A DNA stretch of 43,377 nucleotides from positions 1 to 43,377 of the IMG/VR virus record IMGVR_UViG_3300049032_000020. One strand, written 5' to 3'. Below, piece after piece: positions 30,152 through 37,740 of this stretch. The stretch comes from a virus. The stretch's first letter is position 1. Each line of letters starts with the position of its first letter. A program made the translations under genes and the position numbers. Below the pieces are notes generated by a model. That model was given only the letters and a program-made list of their open reading frames with translations. It was not told where the DNA came from and did not search any database.

Positions 30152-30834
30152 GCTGCGATCTCCTTCAGTTGTTCGATGTACGCCTGGGATTTAAGGCGCC
30201 CCATGACTTGCCCGCCGATGAATCGCGTGTAGGCCGGTGGGATTGCCTCGGCTATGGATTTGCGGTTGTTGGTCCAGTGCATGCCCATCGCTTCCTGCCA
30301 CTGAGCAACAGAGCCTTTGCCGCCGCCTTCTCCGTAGACGGCGAAGTATGGCCCGTCGAACCATTCGCCGTGCCGCCAGCCTGCCACCCTTCCGCGGTGC
30401 GGCTTGTGGGGTATCGGTAGGGGAGTGAACCCGGAGCACTCGAAGTACCGGTGTCGGATGACTGCGAGGCCGAACATTTCGCCGCAGAGTGTCATGTCGC
30501 GGCGGAGGTCTGAGCCTTGGACGTTCTCGATCACTGTGGGGACCTGGTGGAGGGCTAGGAGGGCGCGAGTGGCTGGGATGAGGTTCAGGTACTCCCGGCC
30601 TTTGTTGGTGCCTTTGGTGAGTGCTGAGGACGCCTGGCAGGGTGGGCTTGCGTGGATGGCGTCGTATTCGTGGCCGTGAGCAGCCAGGAACGATATTGCG
30701 TCGGCTTGGATGAATGTGCCGGGGTAGTCGGGTTGCGGTTCGATGTCGATCCCGGTGACGTCGAACCCGGCGTCCATGTAGCCGCGGCCTGCACCACCAG
30801 CGCCGCAGAACAAATCCAAAAGCTTCGGTTTCAC
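30148..30834 (-). CDS. C5 cytosine DNA methyltransferase
   Basis: A 228-residue protein. Motif I LLDLFCGAGGAGRGY (5-19) binds SAM, ASPPCQ (C66) holds the catalytic Cys, and VIENV (102-105 region) is motif VI. The target-recognition part is short, so the enzyme is smaller than bacterial Dcm-type proteins. No partner restriction nuclease is nearby. It probably protects phage DNA from host restriction (inference). Confidence 0.9.
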   Translation of the reverse strand: MKPKLLDLFCGAGGAGRGYMDAGFDVTGIDIEPQPDYPGTFIQADAISFLAAHGHEYDAIHASPPCQASSALTKGTNKGREYLNLIPATRALLALHQVPTVIENVQGSDLRRDMTLCGEMFGLAVIRHRYFECSGFTPLPIPHKPHRGRVAGWRHGEWFDGPYFAVYGEGGGKGSVAQWQEAMGMHWTNNRKSIAEAIPPAYTRFIGGQVMGRLKSQAYIEQLKEIAA

Positions 30835-31202
30835 AATGTCCCCTTAAAGTTCAATGCCGCTTTGTGGGCGGCTCGTTTTTTGGCTCGTAGGTCGGCGTGG
30901 TATTTGGCTTCGGCGGTGTAGCAGTCGAGGCAGGGTTTTTCGCCAGCTTCGCGGTGTCGGTGTGCGGCTGCCATGGTTCCGCATGGTTGGGGTTTGGGTC
31001 GGGGGTTGGGTTGTCCGCGGCGGTGTTCGCGTTGGTAGTGCGCGTTACTGGCTTTGCACCGGTCGCAGGTGGGTGTGCCGTTGCGGAAATGCATCTTCCT
31101 GCCACTGCCCCCGTAGCGGCCGTTACAACCCAACGGACGCTGCTCCGGGTCGTGGTCCAGTTTCCACCGGGCGTTATAGTGCGGTTGCTTCGGTATCTTC
31201 AC
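30831..31202 (-). CDS. Cys-rich double zinc-motif protein
   Basis: A 123-residue basic protein. Two related blocks occur: CNGRYGGSGRKMHFRN...CDRCKAS, then CGTMAAAHRHREAGEKPCLDCYTAEAKYHAD (in parts). The second block fits C-G-T..(6)..RH...GE.PC..C..A...Y, also found in the 38531 protein. It is probably zinc binding and DNA associated; the role is unknown. Confidence 0.75.
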   Translation of the reverse strand: MKIPKQPHYNARWKLDHDPEQRPLGCNGRYGGSGRKMHFRNGTPTCDRCKASNAHYQREHRRGQPNPRPKPQPCGTMAAAHRHREAGEKPCLDCYTAEAKYHADLRAKKRAAHKAALNFKGTL

Positions 31203-31570
31203 AGCAGCCCCCTTGCTTCAAGGTCGGCCCGGCGCTCCTGCCTGCCTTGTTCGAATAGCCGGTCCCATTCCTCGGGGTTCCGGGCACGCCATGACATCGG
31301 GTGCTTGAACGGCCTAGCGGGGGGTTCGAGGGCGTTTTGTTTCGCTTCCCGGCTGTTCTTGATGTTCTGGGCTCGTTTACTGATCGCGCCCGGACTCGCG
31401 GCTATGGCCTCGTTGGCTTTGTAGTGCTCCAACACGGCCTGCTTAGCGACATCGCCTGGAATGTTGGACATCGCATACGCCCACACGTCCACCGACGCCT
31501 CGTTCAGCATCACGCGAGGATCCACCTGGTTGATCCAGGTCAGCATCGCGATTGTTTGCTTGTGATCCAT
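31199..31570 (-). CDS. helicase-loader-like protein (G39P-type)
   Basis: A 123-residue helical protein. The pattern ML.WI...D.R ... VWAYAM..I....AKQAVLEHY, then SPGAISKRAQNI resembles the N-terminal domain of helicase loaders of the G39P kind. It follows the replication initiator in the operon, the usual order. Loading the host DnaB-type helicase is inferred; no phage helicase was found in the window. Confidence 0.6.
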   Translation of the reverse strand: MDHKQTIAMLTWINQVDPRVMLNEASVDVWAYAMSNIPGDVAKQAVLEHYKANEAIAASPGAISKRAQNIKNSREAKQNALEPPARPFKHPMSWRARNPEEWDRLFEQGRQERRADLEARGLL

Positions 31571-31776
31571 CAGGCCTCCAGTTCGTTAGCAAGCTCGCCA
31601 ACTAGTGGGCTTTGTTCGGTATCCGCCCACAGCACGAACTCGCGGCACGCATTTCGCATGATGTCCTTCAGGTAGTCAGGCAGGTCCGCCCAGTCATATT
31701 CGGTCACGGACTCGACCATCGCGCCGGGCAAACGGTCAGGGTGCCCTAGCGGGGGTAGTGCGGTTGGGATTCTCAC
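31570..31776 (-). CDS. small acidic protein between initiator and loader
   Basis: A 68-residue protein whose GTG 31776 follows the initiator stop directly (TGA GTG). Phrases YDWADLPDYLKDIMRNACREF suggest a helical fold. The function is unknown. It is retained because it fills the space exactly between two accepted genes. Confidence 0.65.
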   Translation of the reverse strand: MRIPTALPPLGHPDRLPGAMVESVTEYDWADLPDYLKDIMRNACREFVLWADTEQSPLVGELANELEA

Positions 31777-32580
31777 TCATGCCTCCAGTTCGAAGAGTTC
31801 GGGTTCGTTGTGTTTGGCGTCGTACGCCTGGAGTAGGGCCATGCCTTTAGCGAGGCCGCGGGCGGAATGGTCAGGCCGGGTGTTGGCGGGTTTGGCGTTG
31901 AGTATCCAGTTGCGCCATGTGGCGGGCCAGTCGAGTTTGGTTGCGTCCCTGCCGGTCTTTGCCACCCAGTAGTTGATGAACTTCTCTGTCTCGGTCATGA
32001 GGTCTACGCCCGGTGCTTTTTGGGCTGCCCAGAGCTTCATTTCCGGTGTGACGGTGAAGTCTTCGTTGAGTCGTGAGCCCCGCTTGCGGGGCGAAGAAGA
32101 GGCGCCAGCCTCTTCTTCTTTATTAGGGTCGGGTCGGGTCGGGTCGGGATGGGTCGGGTCGGGGTTACGAACACTTTCCGAACCGTTCGGGACCGTTCGC
32201 CCGAACACCTCCCCTACTTCCGCTTGTTCTAGGGGTTTTGGCTGTTTACGTTTGGCTCGTAACTCGCGCATTCGTTCTCTACTCGCGGCGCGTTCGGCAT
32301 CTACGTCTTGCTTGCTCGGCTGGTACTCGTGCCAGTTACGGAACGTATATCCGTCGTGCGTGCGCTCCCAAAGTCCCGCGTCTACGAGACTTTCGGGCGC
32401 TGTCGGGGGTGCGCCCCACTCCCGAATCATGTAATCGGGGACGTGCCCGTCTGTGAGTTGATCGGCGGCCCAAGAACCGGCTACGGTCCATAGGCCGATA
32501 GCGGCGAACCGTGCGCGTTTGCCGATCTTCAGCAGCTTCCTCGACGCGTGGAACCCGTCATCGACTTTGAACCAGGCCAC
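31777..32580 (-). CDS. replication initiation/replisome organiser protein
   Basis: A 267-residue protein. The winged-helix N-terminus (WFKVDDGFHASRKLLKIG) is frequent in actinophage replication initiators. A low-complexity linker (PDPTHPDPTRPDPN) is encoded by a pentanucleotide repeat. The C-terminal domain contains DFTVTPEMKLWAAQKAPG and WRNWILNAKP. Initiator genes of lambdoid type carry the origin inside the gene, and this one has suitable repeats. Confidence 0.75.
   Translation of the reverse strand: MAWFKVDDGFHASRKLLKIGKRARFAAIGLWTVAGSWAADQLTDGHVPDYMIREWGAPPTAPESLVDAGLWERTHDGYTFRNWHEYQPSKQDVDAERAASRERMRELRAKRKQPKPLEQAEVGEVFGRTVPNGSESVRNPDPTHPDPTRPDPNKEEEAGASSSPRKRGSRLNEDFTVTPEMKLWAAQKAPGVDLMTETEKFINYWVAKTGRDATKLDWPATWRNWILNAKPANTRPDHSARGLAKGMALLQAYDAKHNEPELFELEA
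32075..32205. other. candidate replication origin inside the initiator gene
   Basis: In order on the plus strand: a GCCCCGC/GCGGGGC hairpin (about 32077-32092) and a perfect 11-bp inverted repeat GAAGAAGAGGC/GCCTCTTCTTC (32093-32103 and 32108-32118). Then come a short AT-rich stretch, seven GGGTC-type units (32126-32160) and two ACCGTTCG copies near 32181-32198. Clustered iterons inside an initiator gene resemble a lambda-type ori. Confidence 0.45.
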
Positions 32581-32609
32581 TTAGAGCCTCCCTTCGTTTT
32601 AGTTGTTGT

Positions 32610-32951
32610 TCATGCGACGCGCCCGTTTTTGCGTGCGTCGTGGGCTGCTGCTTCGGCTGCGGCCATGCGCAGGCCGCGTAACCCGCCGTGCATGGGTGCG
32701 GGCTGGGCTGCGATGATGTGGCCGTACTGCTCCCGGTACGCGAGGGCTTCGGGTGTCGGCTTGTACGTGGCGACAGGTTGCAGGCGTTTGCGTGCGGCCC
32801 GGATCCGCTCCAACTCTTTGGCTTTCGCTGCGGACTCTGCGAGGATCGCGGCTTTTAGACGGTTGAGGTTTTCCATCTCGGCCCGGACTTGGTCGGCGGT
32901 CATCGCAACAACGCGGGGCTTCTGGGCGGACTGACCGTATGTGTATGTCAT
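32610..32951 (-). CDS. coiled-coil early protein
   Basis: A 113-residue protein. Residues 15-55 form a helical heptad-like region (DQVRAEMENLNRLKAAILAE), then TYKPTPEALAYREQYG and a Gly/Ala C-terminus. ATG 32951 overlaps the preceding stop (ATGA). The function is unknown. Confidence 0.75.
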   Translation of the reverse strand: MTYTYGQSAQKPRVVAMTADQVRAEMENLNRLKAAILAESAAKAKELERIRAARKRLQPVATYKPTPEALAYREQYGHIIAAQPAPMHGGLRGLRMAAAEAAAHDARKNGRVA

Positions 32952-33139
32952 CGTTTCCTTTTCTTGCGTTGTTGTTCGATGTTTCGGATGGCCTGGTCTT
33001 GGGTTGGGTTGCGGTAGGGGCGTGCGTCACTGCCGCGTGGTTCGATGCGGGGCGTGTCCAGGGTGTGGCACGGGCAGGCGCGTTGGCGGTAACACACGCC
33101 AAGGCCAGTCAGGCAACAACCACGGCGGCACGAGGTCAC
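32948..33139 (-). CDS. small Cys-rich basic protein
   Basis: A 63-residue protein from GTG 33139, overlapping the preceding stop (GTGA), with its TGA overlapping the next ATG. Several Cys (CRRGCC, CYRQRACPCH) in the first 25 residues and a basic C-terminus (IEQQRKKRKR). It may bind zinc and nucleic acid. Not recognised. Confidence 0.65.
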   Translation of the reverse strand: MTSCRRGCCLTGLGVCYRQRACPCHTLDTPRIEPRGSDARPYRNPTQDQAIRNIEQQRKKRKR

Positions 33140-33288
33140 GACCAATCGACCAGTTCCGCCGTGTCGCTCGTCAGTTCCTCCAGCACGTCTTCGGGGAAAC
33201 CATCAAGACGAGCAGGCACTTCAAAGTCATCGGGAACTTCCACGACATGCGTTGACCGCCACTCGCAGGTGATTGTTATTTCTTTCAA
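33136..33288 (-). CDS. 50-aa acidic protein
   Basis: A short gene starting at TTG 33288, with AAGGAG five bases upstream. It begins MKEITITCEWRSTHVVEVPD, and the remainder is acidic (FPEDVLEELTSDTAELVDW). Its stop overlaps the next GTG. The function is unknown. Confidence 0.7.
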   Translation of the reverse strand: MKEITITCEWRSTHVVEVPDDFEVPARLDGFPEDVLEELTSDTAELVDWS

Positions 33289-33309
33289 GGTGGCTCCTTG
33301 GGACACGGG

Positions 33310-33338
33310 GAAGGGCGGCCCGTGTTGGACCGCCCTTC
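33310..33338 (-). other. 9-bp stem-loop between early genes
   Basis: GAAGGGCGG and CCGCCCTTC enclose 11 bases between the 33349 gene's stop and the next start. No T-run follows on the minus strand, and only GAGGGTTT on the plus strand. It may be a weak terminator or processing site. Confidence 0.45.
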
Positions 33339-33348
33339 GAGGGTTTGG

Positions 33349-33576
33349 TTATCGGTTGTCGAGTGCGGCTTCGAGGCGGGCGAGTGTGGCGCGTTGGAAC
33401 TCTTGCCCCTCGGCTACTTCCTCGTGCGTGGCCCATACGGTGAGCTGCTGCCGGCAAAAGTGCGGCTCGACTTTGCCGTTACTGATAGTCAGTTCGTGTC
33501 CGCAACGGTCACAATCGGTGGTGAAGTTCGCGTGCGGCCCGGTCGGCTTCGTGCGGAACGTAAACGGAGACGCCAT
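33349..33576 (-). CDS. small zinc-finger protein next to SSB
   Basis: A 75-residue protein. CDRCGHELT followed about 15 residues later by HFC suggests a zinc ribbon. The C-terminal half is helical (ATHEEVAEGQEFQRATLARL). It follows the SSB gene by 2 nt. The function is unknown. Confidence 0.75.
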   Translation of the reverse strand: MASPFTFRTKPTGPHANFTTDCDRCGHELTISNGKVEPHFCRQQLTVWATHEEVAEGQEFQRATLARLEAALDNR

Positions 33577-33578
33577 GG

Positions 33579-34013
33579 CTAGAACGGAGGCTCGGTCTCG
33601 GCGCCACCGGTTCCCCAGGTGTCGGCGCTGGCCTGCTTGTTGCCGCCCCAGTTACCGCCGCCGCTGTTGTTGGCCTGCTTGGCGGACGGGATCAGCCCGA
33701 CGATGTCAGCGACAACCTCGATCCCGGACCCGGTGGTGCCGTCGTCGTTGGTCCATTCGCGGGTTTCTTCGCGGCCGATAACAACAACCTGCTGCTTAGC
33801 CCCTTCGCGGAGAACATCAGCCAACGTTTCGGCGCGCTTGCCGAAGACGGTCACACGCCGCCAAGTAGTCCCAGTGTCTTTCCATTCCTTGGACTGCTTG
33901 TCGAACCGGGAGTGTCCCTCGGCGACGGTGAAGCTGAGCCGGCACTGCCCCTCGTTGCTGAACGCGGGTTCTTTGACCTTGCCGATATTGCCGTGAAAAG
34001 CGGTCTGTGCCAT
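33579..34013 (-). CDS. ssb: single-stranded DNA-binding protein
   Basis: A 144-residue protein with an OB fold: FHGNIGKVKEP at the N-terminus, WRRVTVFGKRAETLADVL in the middle, and a Gly/Asn-rich linker. The C-terminus ends ETEPPF, close to the acidic tip through which SSB recruits partners. It belongs with the RecE-like gene in the recombination module. Confidence 0.9.
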   Translation of the reverse strand: MAQTAFHGNIGKVKEPAFSNEGQCRLSFTVAEGHSRFDKQSKEWKDTGTTWRRVTVFGKRAETLADVLREGAKQQVVVIGREETREWTNDDGTTGSGIEVVADIVGLIPSAKQANNSGGGNWGGNKQASADTWGTGGAETEPPF

Positions 34014-34015
34014 GT

Positions 34016-34585
34016 TTACTTACTCTCTTCTTCTGTGGGTTCGGTCGCGGGTGCGGCCATTGATTGGATGGTGTCGAGGTGTGCTTGTGGTTCGCCGGCG
34101 GATTTTGCGGCTTTCCAGAGTGCGCGTAACAGGTCCGGGTCACCGTTCGCCTGCTCAGCCTCAGCCAGGAAGTCACGGGCCGGTTGCGGTGCGGGCTTGG
34201 GTGCTTCCTTGAGGGGCTGCACGGTGACGGTTTCGCGTTTGCCGCGGGTGGTGGTGACCTTGACGTTCAGCGGCTTGTCTCCGATGTGGGAGAGGTGCGA
34301 GATTCGGATCCCGCCGACAGTGTCCCTGCCGAATCGAACGTTTGGGTCCTGGTAGAGCGTTACTCGCCGCCCCGCCCATTCGTCAGACTCATCACCCCAT
34401 GCCTTCAACAGGACTCGAATCATGGTCAACGGTGGGCGCCACGCACGGGCCTCACCTTCCAGTGCGATGTCGTACTTCTGTTCGGCGGCGCCTTCCTTGA
34501 CGCCGGCGATGGTGAACGTCCGGGCACCACCTAGGAAGTCGTCTGCGTTCCATTGGTCCGAGCGTGGTTCTGCCGTGATTTTCAC
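34016..34585 (-). CDS. recombination-module protein of unknown activity
   Basis: A 189-residue protein between SSB and the RecE-like nuclease. It begins MKITAEPRSDQWNADDFLGG, contains GRRVTLYQDPNVRFGRDTVG and ends with an acidic EEESK tail. Conserved neighbours suggest a role in single-strand annealing or end processing, but I see no catalytic motif. It overlaps RecE by 4 nt. Confidence 0.7.
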   Translation of the reverse strand: MKITAEPRSDQWNADDFLGGARTFTIAGVKEGAAEQKYDIALEGEARAWRPPLTMIRVLLKAWGDESDEWAGRRVTLYQDPNVRFGRDTVGGIRISHLSHIGDKPLNVKVTTTRGKRETVTVQPLKEAPKPAPQPARDFLAEAEQANGDPDLLRALWKAAKSAGEPQAHLDTIQSMAAPATEPTEEESK

Positions 34586-35400
34586 AGGGTGACCTCCGTG
34601 TTTCCGAGTAGTTCGTCCATCTCGTAGACGGCGTAGTTGGGTAGTTCGATGGGCTCAACAGCCGGGTAGCCGGGCCAGTTGTTCGTGGTGACGCATTCCC
34701 GGAAGATCCGTTTCGCCCGGTCGTTTAGCTGCCGGCCGTAGTCGATGGCTTCCCAGTCGAGCTCCACCACCGACACAAGGTAGGGCGCGGTTTTCTCAAC
34801 CAGCACAAACAGGAAGGGCAGTTCTTCGCCGGTTGCTGCTTTGACGCCGTCGATGTAATGCGCGGCTGACTGGTGGTAGCCGAAGTTGTAGGCAGTCTTG
34901 CCAAAGGTTGCCGGGTTGGCATCCACCGTCGTCTTGAGATCCACCAATAGGCCGGGCTTCCACGCATCGGGGCGGCACTTCAACGTCAGCCCGTCTTCCT
35001 TCCAGAAGACCGACTGTTCCGCCTTATGGCCGGTGAACAGTTCCCGCGCTACAGGGTGAGCCATGACGGCATCGCGCATGGATTTGACCTGCTCAACTTC
35101 CTTGCGGAGTAGCGGTTGCTGACCGGCCGCCAGCGCTGCGGCCTTCGCTTCCTTCGCAGCCTTGGTTAGCCAGTTGTCGGCATCGACGGCGACGAAGTTG
35201 GACACGTCCTGCTCCAAGATCAGCGAGTGCGCCGCGGTTCCGAGGGTGAAGGCGTCCGAGAATTTCGGGTGCGTCTTGTCGTGCTGGTAGTGGGCGGGCG
35301 TCTTGGTTGCCAGCGTCTTCAAGCTGGTTGACCCAAGCGCGGGGTCCTTGTGGTAGTCGGCGCTGCTGATGCCGTCGTAAATGCCGGGCTTGTAGCTCAT
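34582..35400 (-). CDS. RecE-like PD-(D/E)XK exonuclease
   Basis: A 272-residue protein. ATG 35400 is chosen for its ATGA overlap. GIYDGISSADYHKDPALGST is the N-terminal signature of RecE-type nucleases (exodeoxyribonuclease VIII). Later SVFWKEDGLTLKCRPD and LLVDLKTTVD provide the acidic residues and Lys of the active site. It resects double-strand ends for recombination. Confidence 0.85.
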   Translation of the reverse strand: MSYKPGIYDGISSADYHKDPALGSTSLKTLATKTPAHYQHDKTHPKFSDAFTLGTAAHSLILEQDVSNFVAVDADNWLTKAAKEAKAAALAAGQQPLLRKEVEQVKSMRDAVMAHPVARELFTGHKAEQSVFWKEDGLTLKCRPDAWKPGLLVDLKTTVDANPATFGKTAYNFGYHQSAAHYIDGVKAATGEELPFLFVLVEKTAPYLVSVVELDWEAIDYGRQLNDRAKRIFRECVTTNNWPGYPAVEPIELPNYAVYEMDELLGNTEVTL

Positions 35401-35606
35401 TTGTTTGCTTCCTGTAGGGCGTAGGCGAGTGCTTCGGCGTGGGTCCAAAAGTGGTGCCATTCACCGTCAGGGGTGATGACGGTCCAAGGTTCGGCGTTGC
35501 CTATTTCGAGGCGGGTCCCGTCAACGTCATAGCCGCCGTTGAAGACGGCGATGGCGTTATCCCGTGTCTGCAACCAATCGGTGCTGCCGATGCGCGGCGA
35601 CTTCAT
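35397..35606 (-). CDS. 69-aa early protein
   Basis: A small protein starting MKSPRIGSTDWLQTRDNAIA and containing WTVITPDGEWHHFWTHAEAL, probably an alpha/beta fold. It overlaps both neighbours by 4 nt. The function is unknown. Confidence 0.7.
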   Translation of the reverse strand: MKSPRIGSTDWLQTRDNAIAVFNGGYDVDGTRLEIGNAEPWTVITPDGEWHHFWTHAEALAYALQEANK

Positions 35607-36175
35607 GACTGCACACGCCTGTCAGCGTCATTGTGGGTGTATAGCTCGTTGCGCTTAGCGACGACGGCAGCCTCAGCTTCTTCGAGCGAATCGAAGTTCC
35701 CAACGAAAACCGATTTGTTGTTGTGGCCTACCTGGGCGCACCACTTATTGCTGCTTGAACGGTAGTAGACCCCCCTGACGCCTGACTTGCTACTGGAATG
35801 CGCGCCCAGAAGGTTTTCCAAGTTCTGTTTGTTTGTCGCAAGCCGCAGGTGCTCCGGCTTCACGCACTTTCGGTTGTGGCATCGGTGATCTATAAACATC
35901 CCGTCCGGTATCGGACCGACGTGAATTTCGTAGCTGTAGCGGTGCGCTAATACTTGCCTGCCGTCTACTCTGAACCGGGGATATTCGCCGTCCATTACCG
36001 GGTTGGTCCAAACAAGGCAGTCGCCGTCAGACGCGGTGCGCTCCTTGAACCTAAACCGGGGGTCCCAGAGTGTAGTAGTCGGGTTTCCGTACTTCCTCCA
36101 CCGGTGGTAGTGCGTAGCGCACCATCCGCGGGCGAATTTGGGCTTGGGGCAGTCATCCATCTTGCATGTCTTCAT
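35603..36175 (-). CDS. HNH homing endonuclease with AP2 domain
   Basis: A 190-residue protein. ATG 36175 follows AAAGGA at good spacing. An N-terminal zinc knuckle (CKMDDCPKPKFARGWCATHY) precedes the HNH_3 core (VLAHRYSYEIHVGPIPDG, DHRCHNRKCVKPEHLRL). A C-terminal AP2-like DNA-binding part starts SGVRGVYYRSSSNKW. This is the classic layout of free-standing phage homing nucleases. A terminator lies just upstream, consistent with insertion as a unit. Confidence 0.9.
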   Translation of the reverse strand: MKTCKMDDCPKPKFARGWCATHYHRWRKYGNPTTTLWDPRFRFKERTASDGDCLVWTNPVMDGEYPRFRVDGRQVLAHRYSYEIHVGPIPDGMFIDHRCHNRKCVKPEHLRLATNKQNLENLLGAHSSSKSGVRGVYYRSSSNKWCAQVGHNNKSVFVGNFDSLEEAEAAVVAKRNELYTHNDADRRVQS

Positions 36176-36194
36176 CGCGGGTCCTTTCGGGCAA

Positions 36195-36216
36195 TAAAAA
36201 AGACCCTTGCGGGTCT
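36195..36216 (-). terminator. terminator upstream of the homing nuclease
   Basis: AGACCC and GGGTCT enclose 4 bases; on the minus strand TTTTTT follows. It would stop transcription from the genes at 36277-39991 just before the homing nuclease and RecE region, unless antiterminated. It may have arrived with the nuclease gene. Confidence 0.75.
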
Positions 36217-36276
36217 GGCATGGTTTCGGCTGATCCTCGCGGATCAAGTTTCAACGTTTGTTCGAGTTCGTATAGG

Positions 36277-36438
36277 TCACGCCTGTTCGGCGCGCTGGTC
36301 CTGCACATTGTTTCCCCCATGTTGTTGACAGTTCGGGTTGGTGGGTTTTGGGTAACGCGGGTTGTACCGCCAGGCTGGGCAGTCGCAATACCTGTTAGTG
36401 GCGCGGCTCCAGTTCTCCTTCAAATGGTCATGATCCAT
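36277..36438 (-). CDS. 53-aa zinc-binding-like protein
   Basis: A short gene from ATG 36438 with an upstream AGGGAG. It begins MDHDHLKENWSRATNRYCDC, then PAWRYNPRYPKPTNPNCQQH, giving a CxC...CxxH pattern. The function is unknown. Confidence 0.65.
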   Translation of the reverse strand: MDHDHLKENWSRATNRYCDCPAWRYNPRYPKPTNPNCQQHGGNNVQDQRAEQA

Positions 36439-36460
36439 TGGGCTCCCTTGCCCTTAGTGG

Positions 36461-36637
36461 TTACTGCTCTAGCGGTAGCTTGATGTCCCTCGTGGTGGTG
36501 GGCACGAGGATGTAGGCGCGGAGGTCTTCAGGCATGGCACGTAGCTTGGCGATCAAGTGCGTGTCGCAGGCGGGGAGGCCGAACGAATCCGTAGACGGCT
36601 CAGCGGCGAGTGCCAAGGCAGCGGCGCGGGCGTTCAC
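36461..36637 (-). CDS. 58-aa early protein
   Basis: A short gene, GTG 36637 overlapping the preceding stop (GTGA). It begins MNARAAALALAAEPSTDS, then LRAMPEDLRAYILVPTT. I do not recognise it. Confidence 0.65.
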   Translation of the reverse strand: MNARAAALALAAEPSTDSFGLPACDTHLIAKLRAMPEDLRAYILVPTTTRDIKLPLEQ

Positions 36638-36891
36638 GACTGGGCCTCGTCATAGTGCTGGAGAGTGGCGAAACGGTGGAGCATGGATAGCCGTTCGTAC
36701 ATCCGAGACGCGGCAGCCCGCTCCTCATCGGTATAGTCGTCATCGCCCCGCACGGCCTCAATCCACTGCTCATGACGGCACTTTGAGTCCTGCGCGTAAT
36801 ACTCGGCGGCTAGTTCTGCGTCCGTGAAGCGCTTGTCAATCTGCCAGTCATGTTCGAACGGCGGATACACGGTGAGTTGGAGCGGCTTCAC
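36634..36891 (-). CDS. 85-aa early protein
   Basis: GTG 36891 overlaps the preceding stop and begins MKPLQLTVYPPFEHDW. The rest is acidic and helical (DAELAAEYYAQDSKCRHEQW, ERAAASRMYERL). The function is unknown; it is part of an overlapping run of small genes. Confidence 0.7.
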   Translation of the reverse strand: MKPLQLTVYPPFEHDWQIDKRFTDAELAAEYYAQDSKCRHEQWIEAVRGDDDYTDEERAAASRMYERLSMLHRFATLQHYDEAQS

Positions 36892-37118
36892 GGTTGCGCC
36901 TCCCGCTCCATTGGCGGCACATATCCGGCCTTGTACATCTCCGGAACCCAACGACGACGGACCCCGTTTGCCATCTCGCGGCTGATTGACTTACGGAAGG
37001 TGCGGCCATTTCGAAACCTGTCCTCGTGGGCGTGTTCCCAAAACGGGTTGCCGCAGTTGTCGCAGGAGTAGAACGGTTGACCGATCCATGCGAACCCGAA
37101 GCAGTGTCCCCGGTTCAC
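36888..37118 (-). CDS. small zinc-knuckle protein
   Basis: A 76-residue protein from GTG 37118 (GTGA overlap with the 35-residue gene). SCDNCGNPFWEHAHE forms a CxxC...HxH site, followed by a basic helix (FRKSISREMANGVRRRW). The function is unknown. Confidence 0.7.
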   Translation of the reverse strand: MNRGHCFGFAWIGQPFYSCDNCGNPFWEHAHEDRFRNGRTFRKSISREMANGVRRRWVPEMYKAGYVPPMEREAQP

Positions 37119-37222
37119 GGTTGCCCCCAGATCATGTGGCGTTGGCCGGGGAACACGTGCGGGAACCACCGGTCAGCCAAGCGCCTAGTAAGCGTCCACT
37201 TACGGGCGTGACGGGCGCTCAT
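37115..37222 (-). CDS. 35-aa basic protein
   Basis: A very short gene kept because ATG 37222 overlaps the preceding stop and TGA overlaps the next GTG. It begins MSARHARKWTLTRRLADRW. Basic, Trp-rich; the function is unknown. Confidence 0.55.
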   Translation of the reverse strand: MSARHARKWTLTRRLADRWFPHVFPGQRHMIWGQP

Positions 37223-37560
37223 GACTCAAACTCCCACGAGACGTACTCCAACTCGAAAGACACCTTGACCGGCCCAGACTTGTCCATGTCCCGCGGTACG
37301 CAGGAATCATCCCAGCGTTCGGCGTCCTCACCGCCGTAAACAGCCCCGCAGTCAGAATCGAACCAGCCTTGCATCCAGCATTCGTCGTGTGGGACGCGGG
37401 GGTGTTCGTGTGTGTCGTCCCAGTATTCGCATTCGCAGTCCGGGTACTTGTGGCATTCACTGTCTCGGTTGCCACGGCACTCAAACTTGACGGTTGCGAG
37501 GTCCCGCCAGTCGTCCTCATGGAGTGTGCCGGGGGTGACGGTGACGTAATGCACGTTCAT
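37219..37560 (-). CDS. Cys/His-rich acidic protein
   Basis: A 113-residue protein from ATG 37560 (ATGA overlap). Many Cys (CRGNRDSECHKYPDCEC, HDECW, DSDCG) suggest one or two metal sites. The C-terminal VKVSFELEYVSWEFES is a beta hairpin. The function is unknown. Confidence 0.7.
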   Translation of the reverse strand: MNVHYVTVTPGTLHEDDWRDLATVKFECRGNRDSECHKYPDCECEYWDDTHEHPRVPHDECWMQGWFDSDCGAVYGGEDAERWDDSCVPRDMDKSGPVKVSFELEYVSWEFES

Positions 37561-37739
37561 GCTCCCAGCCCCCAAGCCCGGTAATAGGCTTCACGTTTGT
37601 CTACCTTGACAATGGCCGGGAGCGCGCACCATTCAGCCTCAGACAGCCCGTGCCAGCGCGCTATCAACAAATCCCGCACATCCAGACGCGTGTCCGCAAC
37701 CCGGTACTGTGGCCGGCGACGCTTCAAAAACCTCAACAT
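37557..37739 (-). CDS. 60-aa basic protein
   Basis: ATG 37739 lies one base after the preceding stop. It starts MLRFLKRRRPQYRVADTRLD and is basic, with a central HGLSEAEWCALPAIVKV. The function is unknown. Confidence 0.65.
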   Translation of the reverse strand: MLRFLKRRRPQYRVADTRLDVRDLLIARWHGLSEAEWCALPAIVKVDKREAYYRAWGLGA

Positions 37740-37740
37740 C

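Noticed and set aside
36250-36280. 9-codon GTGA-coupled frame after the 53-residue gene
   Set aside because: Could be a remnant cut off by the homing-nuclease insertion, but too short to claim.
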